A stretch of DNA of 34,852 bases from Byssochlamys sp. IMV 00236 (Eukaryota; Ascomycota; Eurotiomycetes; Eurotiales; Thermoascaceae): assembly GCA_001931875.2 (NCBI GenBank), contig MSJH02000088.1, positions 1 through 34,852 on the forward strand, given 5' to 3'. Positions 1 to 10,800 of this stretch are shown here, one piece after another. Position 1 is the first letter of the stretch, and each line of letters begins with the position of its first letter. The translations under genes and the position numbers were made by a program. The notes under the pieces are model-generated. The model saw nothing but the letters and a program-made list of their open reading frames with translations, was not told the origin of the DNA and did not search any database.

Positions 1-850
1 ACTCCACAGAACATGAACGTATCCGAACTATAAGCTTGGAAGAATACTATCATTTATGTGGTTACAATCTTGCTACAAGAAGACGAAAAGAACATCAAGA
101 GTGCCATTTAGACGAATTTAAGTATATTAGTGAATTACCTACTTTAAAAACTGCAAACTTGACCTCATTTTTACTAGCTGCTTCTACACGTCTACAAAAC
201 TATCAAAGAATCCATAACTACTACTGTCAAGATAAATGGTATATCACTCTTTTGCATGGCGTACATTTTAATAACGCTGTATATGGAATAAGTATCAAAA
301 GTTAAAGTTTAAGACTTATATCAACAAGCAAAAAGGAACTCAAGAAATTGTTAAAAGACTCTTTGACAACAGCAAAAAGTATTGCACATCAAGCACAGTT
401 GGCGCTAAAAACCAAAACTCAAACAAAATCAAACATTTACCTTTACCTCCTGCTGACCTCTCTTCCTCCTCTCAACGGAAGCGAATCATTGCGTTCGGAA
501 ACGGTTCTTTTTGTTCAAGTATGAAAGGAAAACGAGCTGCACCTACTAGACGTATTACTGAAGAAATTAAACGAAAATGCAAACAATCCAACGGGGGGAC
601 CAAATTTGTTTCGGTTGACGAGTACTTAACGAGTCAGATATGTAACAAGTGCAAATCCAAACAATTAAATAATATCTCAATTACTGGATCAAAGCGAAGA
701 GTACACTCTGCCCTCAAGTGTGAATCTTGTGGTACGGTTTGGAATCGCGATGTAAATAGTGCATTAAATATATATGGTATCTTTGTTTACAAATCAAAAC
801 ACAACAATGAAAGTCCTCCCCTCCCCTTTAAAAGACCTTCAGAAGATTAA
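1..850 (+). CDS. Fanzor/TnpB-like RNA-guided nuclease, C-terminal part, interrupted
   Basis: The open frame enters from the left edge, so the N-terminus and the RuvC-I motif are outside the window. Positions 3-305 encode a region of the type found before RuvC-II in fungal Fanzors (EEYYHLCGYN, then a PTLKTANL segment). Positions 293-850, in another frame, continue with KFKTYINKQKG, a GNGSF..SMKG block, VDEYLTSQICNKC (candidate RuvC-II acid), a second Cys pair (CESC, so a four-Cys zinc ribbon) and WNRDVNSALNI (RuvC-III Asp). Fanzors are eukaryotic TnpB homologues that cut DNA using a guide RNA. The frame change lies at about 261-302. It is either a frameshift or a 32-nt intron (261-292, GT...AG, phase 0), which would be unusually short. 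The C-terminal catalytic and zinc residues look intact. The family call is fairly sure; activity cannot be judged. Confidence 0.75.
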
Positions 851-918
851 AGGTGCTCCCTGGATTCAATGCGCTGTCTATAATGGCAGTGCATTCCTTA
901 ACGCCTCGGTAAGTATAA

Positions 919-940
919 AATGAATAAGACGTTATTCATT
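919..940. repeat. Perfect 9-bp hairpin downstream of the Fanzor-like gene
   Basis: AATGAATAA and TTATTCATT flank a 4-nt loop (GACG). It lies 69 bp after the Fanzor-like stop codon. A related hairpin lies at 1319-1338. Confidence 0.6.
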
Positions 941-1262
941 AGTCTTCTAGTTAATGCATGCACTCTGTACCCTTTACAAAATAAATAAGGGTAATCACAT
1001 AAATTGGTTGCGTTAGTTTGCCAAATAAGTGGCAACGTTGCGTTATCCCCGGAAAGCGGAGGCGTCTGCGACCGTTTTCAACTTGTTCCTATAGAAAGCT
1101 ATGGCTGCTTATATATAACTGTAATATGACAATTGGTACCATTCATACACAAGGGCTTTGTAATCGGGCCGCAGGCCGCTATATGGAAAAGCATTTGTAC
1201 ATTATGCGGCTTTGGCATCATTATGAAAGGTTGTTTGGAAAAATTTGCGTACAAATGATAAC

Positions 1263-1452
1263 GCCATTATAAGAGAACCAATACTTTAATCCTTCAGGGC
1301 CGACAATATAGATGTCACGAATAAACAACGTTTTATTCACTCTTTCTTTCAATTGCCAAGTTATTTTTGGGAAGCTGTTATAAGGATTATACTTTATGCT
1401 TGATGATACTCTATAATACAATGGTTACTTTTTCCGTGCCCCTTATAATGGC
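1263..1452. repeat. MITE-like 190-bp unit with 11-bp terminal inverted repeats
   Basis: GCCATTATAAG (1263-1273) and CTTATAATGGC (1442-1452) are perfect reverse complements. A further copy of TATAATGGC lies at 879-887. Inside the unit, GAATAAA and TTTATTC form a 7-bp stem at 1319-1338. I see no clear target-site duplication and no coding capacity. It could be a small non-autonomous element or chance in AT-rich DNA. Confidence 0.35.
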
Positions 1453-1574
1453 TGTTTTTGCTAAATAAAAGCATATTAAATAGGACTATTATGCGTCAAC
1501 ATAACTTCTCCTTATGCATAATAAATCCTTACGCGGCTTTTTCTCTTTTCTTTCAGTTTCTCTTTACTTTTAGC

Positions 1575-2154
1575 ATGCTATGCTACAAGAAAAAGACGTT
1601 ACAAGGTGTTCTAGATAAATGCATTGTCCAATATAGATTACTTACATATTTATAGATTCAAGTGAGAGCATTATATCATCAGATGACCCACAGAGCGAGA
1701 TAAAGCTAACACCAGAAGAGAGAACAACACTCGCCGCATGGATAGTAACATTTATATGCATTCTACTTAATTGTAGTTGTGCAGTGATGTAGATGACAGC
1801 CTCAAGTGTTCCAAGTATGTTATCTGAATGGATGAATATTTCCTTAACACAATTAAATTGGCTATCAAATGTTTCTGCCATACTTACTACACTTGTCTCA
1901 TTGTTATCTCCTCTTGCTTATGACGTCTTGGGCATAAAGTTATCTGTAAATGAAATGATGATGCCGTATGAAGAATACTATATGTTTTCTAACGTCTTTG
2001 TTTTATTTAGCTTATTTTATGCGGAATACTGAATGCAGTGGGATGTTGGGTTCGGACGATATCGATCATGGTGCCTCCTGAAAAAAGATACGCTGTATTT
2101 ATGACTGGACAAGCTATTGCAAGCTTGGGTGGACCATTAGCTTATAAGTAAGTT

Positions 2155-2192
<38 letters not shown>

Positions 2193-3451
2193 CATATCAC
2201 TACATTATTCAACATATCAATAGCATTGGTGCAAAGGTAGTAGCAAAGAGCTCACCACAACTAAATTTAACCATGATCTAGTTTGTTTCAGTCTGGTTTG
2301 CGCCAAAGCACAGAGGAATTGCAAATACCTGTTTATGTAAGAGTAAAAACTTGCTCTTATTTCTTCATGATCTCACCATTGCTCTCTATCCAGCTGTTCA
2401 AATCGGCATGGCCCTTGGTCCATTAATTTTGCCTCTAGTAACACCAACTCAACAAGATATACCAATAATGGTAGAATAAGCAATAGCCCCATTATTCTTG
2501 TTATGATTATTGACCAAATATTTTTAGCTGCTATGCGTTTCAGCGTTTGCAACTATAGTAGCGATACCAACTTTTTTTATACCAAAGAAGCCATCAGTAC
2601 CTCCCTGCTTGTCAGCAACTGTAGAAAGGGAACCATTCTTGGTTGGATTAAGACACCTTTCCAAAAATGTAAGATTCTGGTGGTTGACTTTACTAGCCTC
2701 AGTAACTGCAGGCATGACTTTCTCAGTTTCCCTACTGATCATAGAAACCCTCACGCCTTTTGGATACAGTGAGCAAAGCTCTGGATTATGCGCAGCCACA
2801 GTAGTGCTGGCAGGATGTATAGGTGGACGTAAAGTATTACATCCAGTTTTAATGTAATCAACATTAACACATTTCTTTTACAGTCACCACCGGTTATTGG
2901 ATCGGCAAGACGGCTCAGCATCTCATGCTTCTCAAGTTATTTACTCCAATGTCTGTATTCAGTTATTTATTTTTATTTTCAATTGTAAGTGTAAGGTAGT
3001 ATTTAAGAAAAGTATACTTATAGTTATTAGTTATACCCAATGCCTTTCCAATTGTTCTTTTGACATGCATCATAAACGGTTTCTTTTGTTATGCACTATT
3101 TCCTATTTATTTTGAATTAGCCGCTGAAAGTAAGATATATAATAACATATGCAGTTTTTTCTTCTTTTCAGTTTAATATAACATTTATCAATAGTAACAT
3201 ACCCTGTCTCAGAATCAATCAGCTCATGCATTATGTGGGCAGCTATGACCGTGGCTTTACTCATATTTTCTATTGCTATAGATGCTTTACGAGCAGGTCC
3301 AGATAGTGTACCGCCTTATAATATGAACGCCTCAATGATATTTGTGGTCATAGCTGTCGCAATTGGTAATCTACCTTGTTTTTGGTTAAAAGGAGATCTG
3401 AATCGATTGAAAGCTGATAAAGCAGATCAAAATGACTGTCCTGCTCTTTAA
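1575..3451 (+). CDS. MFS transporter, SLC49 (FLVCR/DIRC2)-like, with one in-frame TAG
   Basis: This is a major facilitator membrane transporter; the SLC49 family includes heme/choline-type carriers, but the substrate here is unknown. Exons: 1575-1605 (weak, uncertain), 1656-1945, 2011-2147, 2224-2236, 2282-2336, 2394-2470, 2528-2828, 2884-2984, 3024-3129, 3195-3451. Phases agree throughout and give about 455 codons. Recognisable segments are the first helix (WIVTFICILLNCSCAVM), GGPLAYN, SVWFAPKHRGIANT, VQIGMALGPLILP, TGYWIGKT and the last helices before a KADQNDCPAL-like tail. The codon at 1790-1792 is TAG where a Trp (TGG) would fit, between AVM and MTASSVP, so the gene may be a pseudogene or the base an error. 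A start at ATG 1793 would lose the first helix. The Tc1 element begins 20 bp after the stop. Confidence 0.75.
2157..2190 (+). repeat. 34-nt T homopolymer inside transporter intron 3
   Basis: An uninterrupted run of T begins nine bases into intron 2148-2223, making it, at 76 nt, the longest intron in the gene. It may be an inserted poly(A) tail in antisense or slippage expansion. The exact length depends on sequencing quality. Confidence 0.8.
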
Positions 3452-3471
3452 ATTTATCTTGCGTATAAATA

Positions 3472-4720
3472 CATTCCCCACGAATATATACCAATTTAAA
3501 TTTCTTCCAATACCCAAATCTCAATCTTGCATACTTCAGTATAGACTGATGGATGTTTGCAATTTATATAATAAAGGTATAGTTTTTATTTAATAATTTG
3601 TATGACCCTCCTTTAGCTTGACATCTGGAGGGCATACTTGCAACAAGCTTCTCTGCAAGTTCAAGTGGCAACATCTTCCACTCATCAAAGGACACCTTCG
3701 AGCTGCTCTACATTGTGTACTTGGTGTCTTCTATTATAAACACGCTGTTCGGAGGCCCACCACAAATGTTTAATTGAGTTCAAATCAGGGCTTTGACTTG
3801 GCTAATTGTCAAAACCCTTGATTTGATGTCTTTGTTTGTACCACTTGCCCTGTTTGCCCATATGGTAAGTAGCACCATCTTCTTGGAATATGAAGTCTGT
3901 CTTCTCCTCCTCTTTTAAATTTTCAGACCAAGTAAGGGAGTGGACTTCTAAACACTTGATATATGCTGCCTAGTCGACAGAGCCTTTCATCGTACATCAA
4001 AGGACCATAACTCCCAGACCAGGCACAGCCCCAAACCATCACCGAACCCTTGCCAAATTTCAGGGTTGGCATGATATAATGCTCTTAGTAGTACTCTCCT
4101 TCATTCCTGATAACTTTCCCAAAGCTATCGTTCTCCATGACAGTAAACTGAGACTCATCAGACAGATCACCCTCTTCCACTGGTCCACTGTCCAATCTTT
4201 ATGCTCCATAGCCTAGTGGCGTTTGTTGCGCTTGTGAACGCTGATGAGTAAAGGCTTATGAGCCATGGAGCAAGAGCCATAACCCATCTCTTTCAAATAC
4301 TTCTTAATTGTGCTAAGACAGACTTCGACGTTAGCCTGAGCGAGCGTGGTTTGATGATAGCCAATTGACTCCTGTAGGTTACGCTTTACACTGAGAACAA
4401 GAGCAGTCGCATCAGTCTTGCTCAGCTTGTTGGGACGTCCAGGTCGAGGAGAAGGAATTTCAACGTCTTTCTCTTCGTACTCCTTAATGACACTTCTAAT
4501 TGTCGATTGTGGGATGCCAAGAAAGTCTTTAATCTCCTTAACAGTTTTGTCGGATTCATGCTGGCCAATAATGCGACCACTTATAAAAGATGAGGGTTTC
4601 TTACGCCTCTGGGCGAGGGTGCTTTGAGAACTTCTGGAAGACATGTTGGATTGTTTAATACAACATTTGAGAAAAAAAAAGAAAAATTGGAATTTTACGC
4701 TCATTTATTGACGGGGAATG
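3472..4720 (-). mobile_element. Degenerate Tc1/mariner transposon with TA target duplication
   Basis: The 1,249-bp unit is bounded by CATTCCCC (3472-3479) and GGGGAATG (4713-4720), flanked on both sides by TA (3470-3471 and 4721-4722), as expected for Tc1/mariner integration. Further inside, the ends are only loosely similar, so the inverted repeats have decayed. Its transposase remnant lies on the minus strand. The insertion is 20 bp downstream of the transporter stop and 86 bp from the TRA1 stop, so it has landed between two gene 3' ends. Confidence 0.75.
3600..4644 (-). pseudogene. Tc1/mariner transposase remnant (DDE family)
   Basis: The probable start is ATG 4644 (MSSRSSQST). The N-terminus has a helix-turn-helix (VKEIKDFLGIPQSTIRSVI), a GRPNKLS hook and a second HTH. 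A catalytic DESQFTV follows near 4150, then GSVMVWGC, QEDGATYH near 3865 and SPDLNSIKHLWW near 3770. The last motif is normally NPIE, so the third catalytic Glu is Lys here (codon 3769-3771). With 35 residues between the second Asp and that position, it is DD35E-like. Inactivating lesions include stops at 4213-4215, 4085-4087 and 3802-3804 and a frameshift near 4160. The element cannot be autonomous. Confidence 0.85.
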
Positions 4721-4806
4721 TACACGTAGAATCTTTGTTTACAAATAAAAATGACGCATGACAATGATATAAGTTTTTCTTCGCAAGTTTATTAAGAGTA
4801 TATATA

Positions 4807-7800
4807 TTATAGCCATGGCATCCAAGTACATTCCATTTGAGCCAGTTTTTGTGGATTACTTGCTTGTGAAATTAATTCAATTATGTTTTGGCACAAAGGT
4901 CTTTCTGACTGTATTGTCTGTTACAAAATAGAAGGTTAGAAGAAACAGTCATTTATAAAAGAATACTTTATACCTTTTCAATATCTGATCTACATGCTAG
5001 TAGGCGAGCCTTTGCAATCATATGTCCCACATTAGTCTGTACAAGCTCATGTACTTGTCCTTCTGGTATACTTTGCTGATTAGCTACAAACCAAGATATT
5101 ATCTCGTCTCTAACAAAAAGACATAGGTAGTCATCTAGTCCCAATCTAAATTCTGTTAGACTACTTGCTGTAGCCATAAGGCAACTAGAGAAAAGACCAT
5201 CTATGCCAATCTTTGTCATATAATTTTGAATATTGGGTGTAAATCTAAAAGGAACAGATTCACCACTGCCAAGTACAAGATTATTTTGATCCCAACCTAA
5301 ACATATATTTTAGCTTCAGCTGTATCGTTTCATAGCTTCCTTCTCTTACCAGGCAAGAACTCAGTCATCCAAACATTACCCGTTTGACGAGATATAGCAA
5401 TTTTATGAGGTGTACGGTGACCCACATTAAACAAGTAGGTCATAAAGGTTGCTGTAGCGTATTGAGCAATGAATCGCTTACGATGGAACCAATAGTCATC
5501 ATAAGACGCAAGTGATCGAAGCATGTACTAGTTATTTGTTAATATGATTCACTATCTTTAAGACATTATTCGTAGTACCTTGCTCAAAATATCCTGTGGA
5601 ACCATCGTTTTGGCAATCTCTTTGTTAATTTCTATTCTCAAGTTAAGCATCTCCGTTTTGATATTAGCAGCCTATAGCATATAAAAATGAGCTTTACTTC
5701 ATTCATAGTATAAAAGAGACTCACCTCATTAGCTTTGTTAATGCTATTCTTGAGTTTTTCAACAAATAGAGCAAGTGGCTCATCTTTGTGCATATTCGTG
5801 TTGTCACAATGATCCTCATAAATTTCGTAAAGTGTGCAATAAGAGGGATCATCGCTAACCATACGAACATTGGGTGCCAGAGGAACAATTTGAGGTAGAT
5901 GAAAGTTCAAGTTACGCATGCGACTGTCTCTCTTGCGCTCTAGGACACCATTGAGTAAACGGAACAGTTGCATGAGTCTTTCCTCTCGTCTAAACTGTCG
6001 AGCTGATGGATTCTGAATAACAAATGGATGAAGACTGCCATCATGTCCTCTAATAGTAATACGTCGGAAGCAATTTCCATAGTTACGAATAATTTCTACT
6101 TCTGGTAAAAAGCGATCGATACGCAAGAAGTTGTTTGCATTGTCGGTTAGCATTAAATATTGACCAGGAATCTCAACGTCATCAAACTTTTGATGTTGAA
6201 ATTCTACCAGATAGTGACTCGATGCTTCTAGTTTTTGTTTATGTGGCCTAGAATCTAGCATGGCCTCAAATTTATCTCTCCACAGTCTTAGTTTAGCCAC
6301 ATACTCTTCTAGGTTCAGCTTAGATTTTGCAAAATCATGTACAAATGCTGTTTTTATGTTTCCTGGATAAAGACTGCCAGCAAATCGAGCAATGTTGCTC
6401 ATAGTTGCATTGGTTAGCTCAAGGTTGTCATTTGGATTCATTAAGCGAGCAAGAAGTTGCTATAGCCTATCATCAGTAATGCTCTACATTATATATTAAT
6501 GCTGTAAAAAAAAGTACCTGTACACCTTCGTTGTATAAAGCCACGACAAGTCGATACATCTCCTCATCAGGTTGAGGCTTAAATTTCAACTGAATTTGGT
6601 CTACCATCGTTTCCATAGATAGAGCTAATAACGGGTAACCAGTCTTTAGCATGGACATAATTTCATCATAAGGATGAGTTGGGGTTGGTGCCTTAGTTGT
6701 TGTTTCATCTAAAGACTTGTTGGGCTGATCTCCTTCAGTGCTTGGAGGTTTATCATCATTATCACATGCTGTCTGCATTTCCTTTTCCTCGGCTTTCACT
6801 TTACTTCCATCATAGCCTTCATCTTCCTTCTTTATGTCTTGTACATGTGTTGATTTCTCTAAAGAATCATTATCCACATCCATCTTATCCTCATGCTTTC
6901 CTTTGCTGATTTCAATATTTCCAGTTTCAGCTTCATCAGAACCCTTTGTTGAAGTGGTTGCATCCTTGGTTTCTATATTATTGTTATTTACACTTTCTGT
7001 ACCTTTTTTTGCAGTCGATGGGGTGTTTGTCATATTCATGCGTTTCAGAACTTCTTCTTTAGCAGTTCTTAATTGAAAGTGTAATGCCTACAAGGTTAAG
7101 CTGAGTAAAACCGTCTTTCTTCTTTGTAAATGAATCAAACCTGAGGATAATGTTTAGCAATTCGCATAAGAATAGTGCGTGCATATTTGCTCTCTTTTTG
7201 TTGTACTCCCATTAAAAGTTGAGGAATAAATGTAATATAATACCACACTGGTATGTCTCCTGTATAAGCCTCGAATGCATTTGAAATACTTCCATTTTGA
7301 TCATCCAAGCCAAGTAACAATAAAACACGTAGAAGGTATTTTCTTGATCTAGCGTTTTTATACACCTCCGCTGCTTGTAAATAACAACTTACAGCATGGT
7401 TAGCCCAGCTTAAGACTTGAGGATTCTCTTTAAATCTTTGATGATTATATTCGCCCCATGCGGCCCAAGCCCTTCCAAACGATGCCTGTGTTTGTGGACT
7501 TTGAGTAGATTGAGAGCCCTGAGTATTGTTGATAGGTTGATTAGATCGAATGACTTGTACAGCATTAACAAATGATTCATTAGCTTCGTTATAATAGTTC
7601 AGTTTTGCCAACAGTTTGCCTTTCAAGACAAATAATTCTGCTTGTTGTTCGTGGTTGAAATATGAGATATTGGTGTTATTTAGCACATCTAAGCCAGCAT
7701 CATGTTGAGATGGATTCTTATAATAGCATTTGACTTGTTCACGTAGCTTTAAGAATGCTTCCTGAACCTCAACGCTAGGTAATGTATGAATTTTAGCCAA

Positions 7801-10800
7801 GGAGGTAGTGCATACATTGTCTAAATCATGCTTTCTTGCTACATGCGCAAAGCGATTAATAATCCACGCCGTTTCGTGATAGCCACGATAAGCAACAGAA
7901 TTCACGTTCTGATTTGCTCCTTGAATAGGAAGCAATGGGATTAAAGGCACATATGCGCGATTAATCGCATTGAATATTTGCTGACGCCAAGCAACCGTAT
8001 GGCTCCAAAAGTTGATATCCTCCCATACATTTGGTAATCGATCGCGCCAAGATCCAAGGATAATGCGAAGTTCATTGGACCTTTGTTCGAGGTTCTGTGC
8101 ATTTGTATTTGCCAAATTATTAAATATCTGACTTGCCTCACGAAGCTCTAAATACTGTTGAAATATTTGTAACAACGATATGTGGCTCTGTGATACTATC
8201 CTTGGCAGTGTATACCACTGTTTTAAGCTAATCTGGATGCCTTCTTCATACACACGGGTGAATTCTGCAAGCCTATCGTCAGTTGTTTGTGACTTGATGA
8301 GGGCTAAAAATGCCTCGTATACTTTCATAAGCGGTGTACTCGAGTCTTTTACTTGAGAAACTGTTTGTTCCAGCAATTCTCTATCAACAGTCCAATTAGA
8401 TAAACGCCAAGCGCTGTCGAGAAGCAGTTTAGGATTGTTATCATGTTTGGATAAATCAGCTAAAACATCCCATTGCTGAAGTCTTTCCGTACATAAGACC
8501 CAGTGGTCCTCCCAGAGCATGTATTCGGATTCTGTGAAAGGTAGTACACCATTACGAGCTCTAATTTGCGCATTTTCATACATTGTTTGAGCCTGTGACC
8601 ACATATTACTTTGTTCAAAAGATAAAGCGATGTTTGTTTCTGCATAGGTGCAGCAATGTTTCCATAGACCATAAAACATATCATCCTCACTTAAGCCGGA
8701 AAACATATCCGCCAAAGCGTCCCAGATACATTCTTGACTATTTATGCCATCATTAGGAAGAGAGGTCAATCGAGCAGCATCAGTTGATCTTTGAAGAATC
8801 TCAATAGAAGTATACCAAGCATCGTAGGTTTTACCCAGATACTTGATCAAGTGAGGAGGTAACCTGATATTTGGATTTACATGCGCAATACCGGACATCA
8901 AGGCTTGAACAACGTTTGGACGCAAACTAGATTGCTTTTCATGATAATCCCTTGCAAGCAGTTGAATGATCATCTTACCCATTTCTTGATTTTCAAGATC
9001 ATTTAGTCCAGACCATGCCATTGAAAACATACTAACCCAAAGTTGAAGGCACACCTTACTATCAAGGTATTGTAACTGGCGAATGTTTACGATAATGTTA
9101 TGTACAGTATATTGCTGTAGGCTTTGTAAGAATTGCTGATGCTCCTCTATTGTATTCTTGATCTCCACAGGTGTTTCTGATATTTGAAGTTCATCTTCAC
9201 TTCCAGCAGCATTTATCGACATGGCTGTCAAAACATGAGAAAATGATAATTGAGAATTGACATGAATAGCACCAAGCAACAAATCCAATGCTTGATGAAT
9301 CCAAAAGCTATCTGCTAATGATTCCCAGTTTTGCACGCCCAGTATATAGTTCAATCGTGTACGAAGTGTGCGGTTCAGGCTACGATCAAGTACACGCATA
9401 AATTGTGAACGGATTTGTGCGTTTTTGCTTTTGGCTCCCGATAGAAACGCTTCTTCCAAGCGAACAGTAAGTTCAGATCTTGTAAAGACAGGATTACTAT
9501 AAATCTTCAAAACCAGTTCAAGATAATCCTCAGTAAGTCGACTGTCATTACGATTTTGCAAGTTCATCATTGTGACCAGTAGACTGGCTTTTTCTTTAAT
9601 CGTTGGAAATGGTTCGGTTTTATCAAGGGTCCATTCGGTAACCATATCTAAAATGGCGTGCAGAAGCTGAGTGTCTGGTGATTTTTCAATCAACTGAGTC
9701 AAGCAAGCAAGAAACCAACGACGTTGATCACCCAAATAGGATACTCTCATCTTCAAAAGACCAAGGCTAAGAATCAATAGATTGACCTGAGAGTCTGGAT
9801 TAGAAGAGCCAGTAGGTTGAGTAGAAATAGCATGTTCCTTGGTAAGCTTTTGAAGTAACTTGACAATACCAGGAATAAACTGATCCAATTTTTCACTTCG
9901 ACCAGTGCAATATGCTTGAAGCAACTTCAAAATTCCATATGTATTACTCGTACTAGCAATACCATCCATAATGGTCGATTCTACTAGAGATACAAAAGCT
10001 GAAACATCTGGCTGTTGATGTTCCTTGCCTTCTGGGCTGATTGTTTGGTTTATAGACTTGAATATACTTGCTAATACTGGTTGAAGCGCTGTATGGATGC
10101 GAACAGTGTCAGATTTGATACAGTTTTCCAATAGACGATATAATGGACCCATGTTAACAAGAAACCAGTCAGCTGGTTTACGACTAATGTCAACATTTAA
10201 GATTTCTAAAGCATTGCATATACTTGGTAGGTATATGTCGTTCATATCTTTCATAGCCAGTGTTCGCTCCAAGTGAATGAACTTGACATGAACATCCGGC
10301 CAAAAAGAAGGCTGAAGGAAGTTCTTTATGAGCTCCAATACGCGTTGTACCAGTTTCTTTTGAATAGTGTCCGTAGGATTATATATTGTACATGCCAATC
10401 GAACCAAGAAGCCAATGATGTTCTCTCGTAAGGCCAAAGGAGGCACGTATCTTTTAGATGCGTTGGTAGTCGATGTTGTCGATTCAGTTGCAGTAGGTAC
10501 TGATTTAACTTCGCCGCTATCATTCTCTTTCTTCAGTTTCTTTGATGGAGTGTCTGTACAAGATTGTTCAAGTGATCTCTTTTCGGGAGTAGCAGCTGGT
10601 CCATGGCTCCCCTCATCTTTTCTAACTTGATGCTGTAGGCGTTTTTCTTCCCAATTATAAATCAGCTCTGCAAGTTCGACTGTCAAAAGCTTATTTTCAG
10701 GCGTAACATTTTGAAATAGCCCAAGCTTGGGTAGTGCGTTTACTATTTGAGGCAAAAAATGCTCACGGTAATCATAAAACAACTCTGGGTGACGAACAAG

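Larger units (their letters stand above)
851..1574. other. Intergenic region with small inverted repeats
   Basis: No convincing gene is visible. Positions 1018-1272 are open on + (84 codons, no ATG start) but match nothing I recognise. The stretch contains two similar hairpins (919-940 and 1319-1338) and an 11-bp inverted repeat bounding 1263-1452, listed separately. It may be the 3' flank of the Fanzor-bearing element or the debris of small transposons. Confidence 0.4.

Noticed and set aside
1018..1272. 84-codon open frame with a basic start (LPNKWQRCVIPGKRRR)
   Set aside because: It has no ATG start, matches no recognised family and lies among small repeats; not enough for a gene call.
2237..2336. 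In-frame TAG at 2279-2281 as a second nonsense codon in the transporter
   Set aside because: It is explained as the acceptor of a 45-nt phase-0 intron (2237-2281), which restores the conserved SVWFAPKHRG context.
6697..7076. Plus-strand frames opposite the Tra1 acidic linker
   Set aside because: They arise from the complement of the Asp/Glu/Ser-rich linker; no independent evidence.
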